From NCBI GenBank assembly GCA_001642005.1, contig LWCA01000386.1:1-29325 (forward strand): a stretch of 29,325 nucleotides of DNA. The letters are read 5' to 3'. Shown piece by piece: positions 9,230 to 19,363 of this stretch (the stretch's first letter is position 1; every line of letters starts with the position of its first letter). Both the position numbers and the translations under genes were made by a program. This DNA is from Intoshia linei. Its lineage: Eukaryota > Orthonectida > Rhopaluridae. The notes beneath the pieces were generated by a model. It saw only the letters and a list, made by a program, of their open reading frames with translations. It ran no database searches and was not told the DNA's origin.

Positions 9230-10193
9230 TCTAAAAAATTTTTTTCAATTAATACAATTCATCAATAATAATAATTTTAAATTGTTTAGAAATTAAAATT
9301 TAATTTAATTTAATTTGTAAAAAAAAATAATTTTTTTGACATTTTAATCAATTATAAGAATCAAGACCTGGAAATACAATAATATTTTCGAAAAAAAATA
9401 TAATCAATCAAAACTATGAAAATGCATATGAAAAAGGATTAAACTTTTTTTTACAATTGGTGTGTAGTTGTAAACATTCGTTAAAATAATACACTACAAT
9501 ACATTAAATTGAAAATTGCAATGACGACTTGTTCTATTAGTGTAATGCTGTTTCTATACTAATTCTTTTTTATATTTTTAAATGAAACATTTATAATAAT
9601 TTTTAAAGACATTTATAGACAATATTACTATCTTAAAAAATTGTTTCATTTTTTGTAATTGTTCCACAGTATAACTTCTACTTATAAGACAAAGAATAAC
9701 TCGAAAAAGTGCATCCTATTCATATTTTGAGAAAAAAATAAGTAAAGTAACATAATATAAATAAAAATATAAAAACTTCAATTTTTGAAAGTTTACTTTA
9801 AAGACTAATATTTAAAAATAAAAATTAAGTCAAGTTATATCAGAATAATTGATTCTACATTAAATTCGGAAGCAGAACTGATATTCATCATAATATAATT
9901 AATCAGAAAAATTGGTAATCATGAAATTCATATCTGCCCAATGTTTTCATCATTTAAAATTTACATAATAAAAAAATAATCTATAAATTATTAAAATACA
10001 CCGAGTTTAAAATTTAAATTTCAACATTTTCACAAACACATTGAGTGATAATGAGAAGTGTAAGTTAAAGATTAATAAAACTTTATTTACCCTAATTTAT
10101 TCTGTAGTTTAAATTAAATGTTACTATATAAATCATGTAATATTATCTAATTATGATAATTATTATCCTTAGTAATATTCTTATTATAAGTAA
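9230..10193. other. AT-rich non-coding stretch
   Basis: No ORF, splice-consistent exon or clear repeat end was recognised here. The stretch is dominated by poly(A)/poly(T)-like low-complexity sequence. Confidence 0.5.
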
Positions 10194-10440
10194 CTAGGTT
10201 GACTATTATGTACTACGTCCAAACAGCACCTAGCTCTGCCGAGGGCACATTTTTATTATACAAAAAATAAATTCACCTTGAAAATCTAACGTAAAAATTC
10301 TACTATTCACTATTATCAATCCTTTAAAAGAGTGGTCCCCAAACTTGTTTCAGGTGGAACCGTCATATCGCATTACTTTTTACTTTAAAATGAATTATTC
10401 CATCTTAATTTTTTTTGGCAAATTTTACCAATATTGCAAA
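10194..10440 (-). mobile_element. Helitron-like 3' end with hAT-like insert (copy A)
   Basis: Read on the minus strand, the sequence passes GCCCTCGGCAGAGCTAGG, then a TGGACGTAGTACA hairpin region, and ends in CTAG at 10197-10194 followed by T. A short hairpin 10-15 nt before CTRR, with a T target base after it, is the Helitron 3' signature. The same block recurs at 12660-12890 in the same orientation and, decayed, at 14590-14725 and 17645-17845 in the opposite one. From about 10331 all but the 14.6-kb copy share a hAT-like end (AGTGGT..CCAAACTTGTTTCAGG). Confidence 0.45.
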
Positions 10441-10467
10441 GGATCTTAATAAATATAAAAATGGTAA

Positions 10468-10650
10468 TAACAAAGTTGCATTACTTTTAGTTTCGTTGTT
10501 GCAGCTTAAATTTGAAACAAAATGTTTTGAAAATGAGAATTTGAAATTTAAAATTGCGTAACAATGAAAAAAATTCCAAAGGAATGAATTATATATATTT
10601 TAGCGCATATTTCTTTATTGGAAATGTATAGACGTTCAATGCACATTTTT
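10468..10650. repeat. Dispersed repeat shared with 25691-25870
   Basis: About 180 bp beginning AACAAAGTTG and ending near AATGCACATTT is a same-strand copy of 25691-25870, which lies in the large Na+/K+-ATPase intron. Shared words include AAAATGAGAATTTGAAATTT and AATGAAAAAAATTCC. It has no coding capacity and is probably a non-autonomous transposon segment. Confidence 0.6.
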
Positions 10651-10790
10651 TTTGACCCGTAAGATGTGAGTTGAAGAGAAGTTGATGAGGAGTTGATGTG
10701 AGAAAAGGTTGAAATTTATCTTATTATCACCCGGAAAAAACTGTAATTGAAATGTGGACTATATATAATTTTAAGACTGGTAGTAATATC
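10651..10790. repeat. Dispersed repeat, GACCCGTAAGATG block
   Basis: This block (GACCCGTAAGATGTGA, then GAAATTTATCTTATTAT, then ACTGTAATTGAAATGTGG) recurs on the same strand at 21436-21550 and inverted at about 14180-14280. A TGTATGTATGTGTGTG microsatellite tail follows at 10810-10835, as in many Helitron-like or SINE-like elements. Confidence 0.55.
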
Positions 10791-11269
10791 AAAAGTAAGT
10801 ACAAATACATGTATGTATGTGTGTGTCTGTCACACAAAAACTGTGTGTAACTATTTATTGAAAATATGGACAGTCGTAGTTTTAAAAAAACCAATTTCTA
10901 ATTAGTTTTTCCACAGGACGTATTTTTATCTATTTGACAGTTTCAGAATTTAAGTCTTTCAGGTTTAAAAACCTAATTTTCCCTTTTATAAAATCAAATT
11001 AATTTAAAAAAAAAATCAACTGAAAATTAAAATTAAAACATAGATTTTGAAACGCGGTTTAAAAGCATTAACATTGTCGTTAATCTCAGCCTCAAAAACT
11101 CATACATTCATGATCAAAACTACAAATTACCCTTTGTTTTAAAAATGTCCTAAAATTTTTTTAAACTTAAATTCTGGGATTATTTTTGAAACATAAATAT
11201 TATCATAAATAAAAACCTCAAAAAAGATAATTTTCACGATCAAAACAACAGATTATCATTTTTTTTAAA

Positions 11270-11560
11270 ATAAAAACAGCCCTATGATTTAAAAAAAACA
11301 ACAAATAATACAATTGTATCCTGTTAACACACACAAAAAATTTATAATCTGAATAAGTGACGCCTTTACGGTCAAAAAAGTACTTTAATATTCATTTTTT
11401 TTATTTCGAAACTATTTTATTAACAAATAAAATAAAAAATATGAAATAATTAATGGTTCTACAATTAAAAAAAAGATTATTCTGATAGAGCTTATTCCAT
11501 TTGATATAAATACAAAATTTCAACCCCAAAAATCTATGCATTTCTGGTGAAAAATAATTT
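11270..11560. repeat. Dispersed repeat, inverted copy at 21000-21278
   Basis: About 290 bp is the reverse complement of 21000-21278, with shared words such as AGCTTATTCCATTTGATATA and TGTTAACACACACAAA. Just upstream (about 11088-11270) a ~140-bp phrase occurs twice in imperfect tandem (CCTCAAAAA ... GATCAAAAC ... AGATTATC/AAATTACC). It is non-coding and probably part of the same element as 10651-10790. Confidence 0.6.
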
Positions 11561-12659
11561 ATAATATATTATCAACCAACAATTAAAAATAAAAATGTAA
11601 ATAGTCATCCTACAATTTCAAAAAAATGTTTTAATGAACGTCATTCCAATACCCATTCCCAATAAATATATATATGGGTGGAAATCTTACAAAGTGATTT
11701 CTTAGGTTTCTGTTTATTGCTACAATTTATCATTTTCAAAAAGTTTAAAATTATTTGATGTACTATTTTGTTATTATCATTTTTATATTTTTTACAATGT
11801 TGATAAAATTTATTCTCTTAAAGAGAGTGTAATTATATCTCTTTAAAGTTTAACATTGAAACATTTATCAAGTGAAAAATTTTCATTGAATTATAAATAA
11901 CGTTTATTTATATCATATATTGTGGTATGACAGTATATTAAAATAATATTACCTTATTTTTATATAATATACAATCATAATAATAAGATATACGGTTACC
12001 ATTACTGAAATGCAAGACATTAAAATTATTGAGAATTCTAAATGGGTTATATTAATAGTACGTACTTATATAATGCTATTATAATATATATACAACATAT
12101 GATAATAATAATTTATTCTATATTTTAATTGTAAAACAGTAAACCATGTATATAATGTACAGTTATTAGTTGTTATAAACAGTGATTTTATAGAGAGACA
12201 AAAAAGAATTATTTACTAAATAATTTTTAATAATTTTTATTTTGTATCATAGAAATACAATCATAACTCAATAGCAGGGGTGTCAGATTCAATTTGCTTA
12301 GCGGGGCAAATTTGAAAAAAATTATTACACAAGCCGCACAAAAAAAATCATTACTCATAAAATTGTATTAAAACTAACACTTTTAAATAATTTATAATAA
12401 TTTTAATTGATAAAATGAAATTAGAAACAATAATAATAGAATAAGCGTACAAATAATTTAAAATTGTAATTATGAAAAATATATGAAAAAATGGTGTAAG
12501 AATTTCACATTATTCGACTATTAAAGTAATTAATCATACATGCATTGATAACCCTCAATGGTCCATAAATTATGCACAAATATAATGTACTTTCATTTAT
12601 ATGAAATGCATGTAAAATCCGGATTGTGGATTGAGTAGATATAATTAATTATAATAGTA
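11561..12659. other. Non-coding stretch with one hAT-like end
   Basis: The stretch is AT-rich with no gene found. At about 12276 CAGGGGTGTCAGATTCAATT followed by GCGGGGC looks like a hAT terminal and subterminal sequence; the partner end was not found. Confidence 0.35.
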
Positions 12660-13155
12660 CTAGGTTAATAGACTGTTATGTACTACGTACAAACAGCACC
12701 TAGCTCTGCCGAGGGCACATTTTTATTATTCCAAAAAAATAAATTCACGTTGGAAATCTAACTTTAAAATCCTATTATCACTATTATCAATCCTATAAAG
12801 GAGTGGTTCCCAAACTTGTTTCAGGGGAATCGTCATATCACATTACTTTTTACTTTAAAGTGAATTATTTGATATTAATTTTGTTTTGTTAACATTTTCA
12901 TAAAGATTTTAATTTTACATTTTAAAAACAATTGTTATCCCATTTTTAATTTATTAGACAGAATGTGTAATATGTGAGAACGTGTTAGGCTTCGGGATAT
13001 ATTCTAACATCTGGCAACTCTGTAATAAATGTTAAATATTCTGTATAAAACTAAATAGAAGTTGATACATTTTTTTATATTTTATTTAAATCTCACGGAC
13101 CCCAGTCATATAGTTTATGGTCAAGAGGTCCTAGGATCCCAATCGGGAGCCACTG
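12660..13155 (-). mobile_element. Helitron-like 3' end plus hAT-type MITE (copy B)
   Basis: On the minus strand this copy ends with a TGTAC-GTA-GTACA hairpin (12691-12679) and, 15 nt on, CTAG (12663-12660) followed by T, the cleanest Helitron-like 3' end in the window. Next to it a hAT-like MITE runs from 12802 (AGTGGTTCCCAAACTTG) to 13155 (CAATCGGGAGCCACTG, inverse CAGTGGCTCCCGATTG). The composite order is shared with copy A at 10194-10440, so the two probably moved or were duplicated together. Confidence 0.45.
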
Positions 13156-13405
13156 GTTTAATAAAAAAGTTATTCGTTTTTTAATATTTATTTTAGTGAT
13201 ACTATATGGGAGTTAACATAGTCACATTAGGAGAAAATGGGTTAATGGTTAATAAATATTAGTGATAAATTTTAATTAACTTGACGCAAACATGTGGCAT
13301 TAACAAGTCATAAAATAATAAAAATTACCAAATGAATTTACCAAATAATTTTTACCTAAATATAAAATAAAATGTAAAAATTGGATAAAATTAAATAAAT
13401 TTTTT

Positions 13406-15369
13406 TCAATTAAAATAAAATAAACTCTGTGATGGTAAGCAAACAATGCCTTCTGTATTAGTCCATTGTCCATTTACACAATTTAGATACCAATGAACAT
13501 TACTAGTATTACATGTAACACTAGTTGATGAATTAAATCGAACTGCATGAGAATAAAGAGGTGACTTGTAATTTTCACAACCAATACCTAATTTTTAATA
13601 ATTAAAATTAATAAAATTTATTAAAATACCTTCAAATTTAATTAAATATGTTTCAGACAGATACGAAAATTTATTTGCATATGCAATGTTTGTAACGTCT
13701 CCATTTATAATTATATTATCTGTTCGATTTGAAATACATAGTTTTTGGGGGGTTGTTTTGTTTTGTTGGTTTTGTAGATTGTAAATATTCAAAGTGTCAC
13801 TACAATTTTTGAAATTTTTCACATTCCAAAAATTTTCAAGACTTTGAAAACTTTTTAAATGGTTTGCATTTTGATGTGGTTTTTGTAAATTTTTATATAA
13901 ATTCAAATTGTATGTAGTTATATTCATTTTTTTTCCCGAGTCCACCCAAAATCTTGAATTGCATTTTTCATTTATTATAGTCTTTTCGTATAGCATGAAT
14001 GTTGGTTTGTTTGTGACATGAATATTAGAGCAGGTCATCAATTTTTTCACTAAATTTATAAAATTATAAAATGATAGTCTGACATGTCATTAATAAAACT
14101 ATATTTTAAGATATTAAAGATAATAATTATTTTAACTTATATAAAACTATTTGTGTGTCTGTTGGTATGTTTGTTTATCTGTCTTAAAGATTAACATTCC
14201 ACATTTCCATTGCAGTTTTTCAGATGATGAAATTAAGATAAATTTCAATTTTAGAAACTTTCATCTTACCGGTCAAATCAACAAATTATCCACCCTAAGC
14301 CAGGATTCTTAATTTATATAAAAGTCTTTGTTTGTACATCTTTGTATGTCTGTCTGTTTGTGTATTATCGTTATTTTATGAAAAACATAATAGTCCTCGA
14401 ATTTAAAAAGATCACAGCTTTTTTCATTTAAAACATATAAAAATTTTCAATGTTAACTTCATCGTTCATTTTCAAAATTTTTTTTATCGTTTACCCTTTT
14501 TTTGGGTAAATTATTTCATTAACACAAAAAATTAATATATTTAATGATCCTAGAATTTAAAAATAAAAAATGGTTTTCACACGTTTGAAAACCATTCCTT
14601 TAAAATATTGGTAATAGTGAATAGGGTATTTTTATGTAAGATTTAATTTTTTTGGTAGAATTAGAAAAGTCCGCCCTCGGCAGAACCAGGTGGCGTTTGT
14701 ACGAAGTACAAAACACCCAAGCTATTTATCACACATTTATATTATTATAAGAGAAAAATCTTATAAAAATATAAAATGGAAATATAATTTTTATAATCAA
14801 AATGTAATCATTACCCGAACTCGCCGGGTTTCGGGTATATAAAGAGGTCCTGATGTAAGTTTTTTTATTATGATATTTATTTACATTAAATTTCCCTGGT
14901 GTTTGTACCAATTCCGTTACTTTTTTTTGTCAATTCCGCATCCTAACGATGGAACGTAATTGGACTCGATAAACTCAATGATCGAACCCGAGAGGTCGAA
15001 ATTAGTAGCAAACAAATATGGACATGTCACAATTCCAATTTTTTGGAATTATTCACTATAAATTAAAATAAAAACCTGAAATGCATAAATACTCGACATA
15101 AAGATAAGGAGTAAAATCAATTGGGCATGGTTTAGTATCTATTAATATTTGATCTGCAGTACTGAAACTACAAAAATTTTTCATGGAACATAACGAATCC
15201 AATTGAGAAACAACATTTTTAAAGCATCCAATATTTCCAAAATTGTACCTTACGCATCTACCGACCTTCATTCTTCCATAAAAAGCGTTTTCAATCAATA
15301 TAACTTGGCTAGGATCCGAACACCCTGCTTCAAAAGTTTCTGTCAAACAAGATTCTATTTTCATAATAG
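13406..15369 (-). CDS. Second SUEL lectin/CUB protein with CCP-like exon (5' end not found)
   Basis: Three phase-consistent minus-strand exons are supported: 15369-15076 (SUEL), 14049-13630 (CUB-like) and 13587-13406 (CCP/sushi-like, ending in TGA). The SUEL exon has the hallmark ENAFYGRMKVGRC, then NFCSFSTADQIL, PCPIDF and LYVEYLC. The CUB exon has spaced Cys and CSDTLNIYNLQNQ...LCISN. The last exon has a C-x-W-like tail (WYLNCVNGQWTNTEGIVC) typical of complement control repeats. All junctions are phase 1, as in the gene at 6877-8199, so the two are likely paralogues. The 1,026-nt first intron shown (14050-15075) holds repeat copies. No signal-peptide exon could be placed upstream of 15369, so the 5' end is incomplete. 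No transmembrane segment is seen: a secreted product, unless more exons exist. A 20-nt alternative intron (15056-15075) would end the protein early. Confidence 0.65.
14140..14725 (+). mobile_element. Helitron-like non-autonomous elements in a SUEL gene intron
   Basis: Two similar starts (TTATATAAAACTATTTGTGT at ~14138 and TTATATAAAAGTCTTTGTTT at ~14315), each followed by a TGTATGTCTGTCTG-like run, resemble Helitron-type 5' ends. The right part (14590-14725) is an inverted copy of the 10194/12660 block. It ends with a 7-bp stem TTTGTAC-GAA-GTACAAA (14696-14712) and then CTAT rather than CTRR. The block at 14180-14280 is inverted relative to 10651-10790. It is probably one element nested in or next to another. 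Confidence 0.4.
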
Positions 15370-16690
15370 CTATAAAAATAATATTTTATGTCGTTATTAA
15401 AGAAAATTACTCATCAGATGCAATGAATAATTAAATGATTATCAGTTCATTTCATTTTATTTAATTTTAAAATACAGCATTAGTTTTAATATAATTTTAG
15501 TCGACAACTTACATTTCCATTTTTAAAAAGTCATAATTACAGTGAATATACAGAAACTGAATTATAGATGCATACCACACATTAGAGCATTTGTCATAAA
15601 AAATCAATACATAGTAATTACAAGTAAAACCGATGGGAATTAATATTGTTAATTATCTGATGATTGTATTAAATATGTGCATATTGAATTCAAACCGAAA
15701 CTTTTAATACTTTAAAACAATTTAAAGAAACTAATAATTAATATCAAAACCATATTATAGTGTATTAAATACTATTATACCTTTAAAATATCCAATTTTG
15801 ACGACAATGATAAAGAAAAGTTGAAAATTCATTTTTCTTTCAAATATATGTAAATATCATACAATTTTTCACATTTATATTTAATTAAATATGCATTATC
15901 GAGTTAAACATTAAAATTTATAAATGTTAACAAAAACAAAATTACTGAAAAATAAAATAAAATTTGTTTAATGATAATATCAAAGTGGTTAACGAATGTA
16001 GAAATGACAGTATTATTTTAATAAATTTGAGAATTGATTTAAATTATGTATGCTAATGTCCTTTTCCAAGTCATAATTCATTGCTTGCCTGAAATACATT
16101 TATTATTTTTATCATTCTCTTTAATGCTATTGCTGTATTTTTATTTCACTACATAATTTTATAAAATTAAACATTTTAAACGCATAAAGCAAATCAAATT
16201 ATTGATTCCTTTTGATAACAGCAATAATCAAAACACTAATCGTTCAACAAGGTGCTAGTTTCCGGGAATGTAATTGTCACTAATATAAATTGAATTGCCA
16301 ATGTTTATTATAAATTGCCTCAACTTATAAAATAACCAGACTAATTTTTTTAAGCTTTATTAAAAAGTCCGCAAGCATTTTATCAATTATTAACTTACAT
16401 GGATGGTATTTTAGTTTTTCAATTTTTAAAATATATGAGATGTATTCTGGATTTATCGGAAAATTAAGTTTTATTTCAGAGTATTATTGGTATGACTGAT
16501 TAGATATGTAAGGACAGTTTGACATGTAGATATATCAAATTTTTTTTTTTATCTTAAAATTCAATTATACAATGATTTTCCATAAATTTAAAACGTATTA
16601 ATTACACATTAACAGTGCAATATTAACAATACAAATGAACTACTAAATCAATTTATTTAACCAGAACCATGTATTCCTTTTATCTAACCG
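15370..16690. other. Non-coding stretch upstream of the second SUEL gene
   Basis: The missing first exon of the SUEL/CUB/CCP gene should lie here. A strong donor-like AAATGTAAGT occurs on the minus strand near 15510, but no ATG-initiated signal peptide joins it in phase. Nothing else was recognised. Confidence 0.4.
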
Positions 16691-16699
16691 TTAAGCTTC

Positions 16700-17060
16700 A
16701 TTTATATGACGAAAAAGTGGACAAAAAGCTGATAAATCATTTACCACATACACATCCATTCATCGAATGTCGGATCTATATAACAGAGTTGAATTTAACA
16801 ACTATGCAAAAACTCTTATTTATTAGAGAAAAACTATTGGAGATGCTGGGTATCTGCAATTTTGAAATTTATTGAAACTAAAATTACTGCAATGCAAATT
16901 CAATAAAATGAATTTGGTGAAATTATTTGGAATTCTACCAATAAATATCAAGTGTCAGTTCATGAAGTTGAAATCGACGAGCAGAAGTAACATGTTTTGT
17001 CTATATTAGGAGTTCTAGAGAGAATTATTGCTAGGTCTTCCAATATAATGATTAAAAAAA
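16700..17060 (+). pseudogene. Na+/K+-ATPase alpha fragment, broken copy
   Basis: This stretch matches, in the opposite orientation, about 23450-23805 of the ATPase gene (the nucleotide-binding domain region). Long shared words include AGAAAAACTATTGGAGATGC, AATAAATATCAAGTGTC and GAGAGAATTATTGCTAGG-like sequence. The copy has internal deletions, frameshifts and in-frame stops, so no single frame follows the ATPase protein. The source lies within one 2-kb exon, so intron loss cannot be used to decide between retrocopy and DNA duplication. No poly(A) tail was noted. It sits about 5 kb from the functional gene. Confidence 0.75.
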
Positions 17061-17394
17061 ATGGCAGAAATGAAAATGACCACTTCAAAAAAATTTTTAT
17101 TTTTTATATTAAGGTCAAAACTAAATCAAATTGGACGGCGAATTTAATTATATCTGAAATCTTTGGAGACAGATGAATCAATGAATAGCACACAAAAAAA
17201 GCAATTTTAAGCGATTTTTTCCAAATTCAAGGAGAATCAGTCGGCATTTATTGCCTTGTAAATATACAAAAGTAAAATCTATATATTTATACTCGTAGTG
17301 TCTAAGAGTTAAAGATATTTCAAAGCGATTTATTTTTAATTAATTTAATGGCGGGAATTAAAAAATCATTTTATTGAATAAATGGTCAGATAGA
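17061..17394. other. Non-coding stretch
   Basis: No gene or repeat end was recognised between the ATPase fragment and the next element. It is AT-rich. Confidence 0.4.
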
Positions 17395-17850
17395 TCAGCC
17401 ATTCTCAATCCTTTTTCGCTGTGTATCCCTGAGATATTACAAAAAACCTGTGCACGCCAAAAAAAATTAATAATAATGACAAATTAGGTTCTTATATTTT
17501 ATTTTTTCTGGAATTTATGATATTTATGATAATTTTTAGGATTGGACTGTTTTTACTTTATTTTTAATATTATACACACATTTTGTCTAATAAATTAAAA
17601 AAATGGATAAAAATTGTTTATATAATTTTTTACGCAAATGTAAACAAAACAAAATTAAGATGGAATAATTCACTTTAAAGTAAAAAGTAAAGTGATATGA
17701 CGTTTCCACCTGAAACAAGTTTGGAAACTACTTCTTTAAAGAATAGATAATATTTAATAGTAGGATTTTTAACTTGTTTTTTCAACGTGAATTTATTTTT
17801 TTGGTATAATAAAAATGTGCCCTCGGCAAGTACAACACTAATAGACTCGA
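17395..17850 (+). mobile_element. hAT-like MITE and Helitron-like 3' end (copy C, inverted)
   Basis: The piece 17645-17845 is the reverse complement of the 10194/12660 block: GAAACAAGTTTGGAAACTAC, then a stretch ending TGTGCCCTCGGCA. The hairpin and CTAG are degraded here. The left part starts CAGCCATTCTCAATCCTTTT, which resembles the hAT-like end at about 4112. A hAT-like MITE bounded by about 17397 and 17735 is therefore likely, joined to a broken Helitron-like 3' end. Confidence 0.4.
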
Positions 17851-18039
17851 AATTTTGAACCAGTACAAAAATTATATCATAAAAATCTGAATTTTAAGGC
17901 GATCACAATGATATATACATTAGAAACAACTTAAAGGCAGATAATTAATTAATCAAAATTTAAATATAATTAATTATCAACATACATGTAGTTATACATC
18001 TTATCTTATTATTATAATGCAAAGTGTATAATTTATTGG
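17851..18039. other. Short non-coding stretch
   Basis: AT-rich, nothing recognised. Confidence 0.4.
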
Positions 18040-18195
18040 GTGCACGTTAATAATCGCGACCATCAAAATAGAGATCATCATAACAGCAATGTTAATAACA
18101 GCGACTATAGTAATAGAGACCGTTTAAAACAGCGATTATTAGAAAAAGCATCATAACAGCGATTATTGTAGAAGGTATCATAATGGCGCCCAAGG
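18040..18195. repeat. Degenerate tandem array of a CATAACAGCGATTAT-like unit
   Basis: A unit of roughly 17-30 nt (variants ATAACAGCAATG, AATAACAGCGACTAT, AAAACAGCGATTATTAGAA, CATAACAGCGATTATTGTAGAA) recurs about six to eight times with varying spacers. It ends in CATAATGGCGCC. It looks like the subterminal repeat array of a DNA transposon, possibly the hAT remnant just to the right. Confidence 0.5.
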
Positions 18196-18279
18196 ATTGG
18201 AAATAATTGATTGCAATCAATTATTTTGAATAAACCAATTAATTGAAAAATAAAAATATAATTTTAAATTAATTGATTT

Positions 18280-18740
18280 TTTCATATAACTAAAAAATAG
18301 TGATTGTGATTTCCAGGGAAATGACAAAAGTCGAGGAAAACCGGAAAATTAAAAATTAAATTTCCGGGTCCCGGCAATTTCCAGAGATAAATAAAAATTT
18401 TTTATTCATATATAATATAGAAGCATTAAAAATTTTAGAGACCTTAATTAATTTTAATAACAAAAAAAAATTTAATTAATGAAATCACACAAATATAGAT
18501 TGAAATTAACAAATTTAATTAGAACTAATTTTTTTATTTTAGATTGTTAAAAAAGTGTTTTAAAACACCCATAATATCGAGATATTCGTCATTTAAACGC
18601 GTTCTACGTTTTGTAACGAAATTAGAAGCTGTAGAGAAATTTATTTTATTTTGTGTTGACGTAGGTTGAACGATGATACAGGATTCCTTTAATTTTAACA
18701 ATCTTGATGATAGCGTTCCAGTTCGTAACAACTCATAATA
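18280..18740 (-). mobile_element. hAT transposase C-terminal remnant (copy 2)
   Basis: The minus-strand frame ending at 18534 (stop) encodes about 65 residues, LRTGTLSSRLLKLKE...FSTASNFVTKRRTRLNDEYLD. That is the last part of the hAT dimerisation domain, whose usual form is ER.FS.AG.IVT..R.RL....V..L.FLK. Only this end is present; the rest of the transposase is missing. The downstream part (18280-18380, containing TTTCCGGGTCCCGG) is also partly present in the copy at 1-125. It ends about 30 bp before the MITE at 18772. Confidence 0.7.
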
Positions 18741-18769
18741 TTTTTCAAACTAATATTGCAATTGTCTAT

Positions 18770-19186
18770 TACAGTCAAAATCTCATTTAACGAATGTTTT
18801 GTTTAACGAATATTTTATTTAACAAACGTTAAAATTTTATTTTCTATATAAATGCCTAAATATCTGGTATTTAACGAATTTCTGATTAACGAACGCGTAA
18901 ATTCAATATTATTTAATTTTTTTAGTAGTTTTTTTAAATATTATTATGGTTTTATGGCTTCAAAATTTAAATTTAATTTTAGATAATTAATAATAATAAT
19001 TTTAATAATGAAATTATTTAAATTAAATATTAGATCGACTCTTTTTTGAAGTCTTGAAGTTATGGAATCTTTTTATACAATAAAAAGTTTAATTATTAGT
19101 TCATATTAAATATAATTTTGATAAACTTAAGACATGTGTGCAGCAGCACATTTCTAATATTTTCGTTAAATGAGATTTTGACTGTA
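18770..19186. mobile_element. pogo/Tigger-type MITE with TA target duplication
   Basis: CAGTCAAAATCTCATTTAAC (18772 on) and its exact reverse complement ending at 19184 form perfect terminal inverted repeats of at least 23 bp, with GAA/TTC inside. They are flanked by TA at 18770-18771 and TA at 19185-19186, the expected Tc1/mariner-superfamily target duplication. The body is 413 bp, has several TTTAACGAA words near the left end, and encodes nothing. CAGTC...CTC..TTTAACGAA is the typical pogo/Tigger terminus. Perfect ends suggest a recent insertion. Confidence 0.85.
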
Positions 19187-19345
19187 TATCTTAAAAAATA
19201 CCCTATACTTGAACACAAAGTATGATTTGTTATATCATTTTCAAAAAATAGTGAAACCTATAATTTTTATTTTTTGATAATATTGTCTCACAATGACCAG
19301 AATGGCTGACATCAATACGAAATAAATATTAGTTTAAACTGTGTT

Positions 19346-19363
19346 ATGTCAGAAAATGGATAA
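19346..19363 (+). promoter_or_regulatory. Five-codon upstream ORF abutting the BCS1 start
   Basis: ATG TCA GAA AAT GGA TAA ends at 19363 and the BCS1 ATG begins at 19364, so stop and start are contiguous. If present in the 5' UTR it could limit translation through re-initiation. Transcription start is unknown. Confidence 0.4.

Noticed and set aside
15056-15075. A 20-nt intron (GTTTTTATTTTAATTTATAG) right after the SUEL exon of the second lectin gene.
   Set aside because: It would be shorter than any other intron here and leads to a stop after eight codons. Splicing to the phase-matched CUB exon at 14049 gives the same domain order as the paralogue. Kept only as an alternative.
16669-16875. 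A 68-codon plus-strand frame at the ATPase fragment, considered as a small gene.
   Set aside because: The DNA matches the ATPase gene but this frame does not follow the ATPase frame, so it is a by-product of the broken copy.
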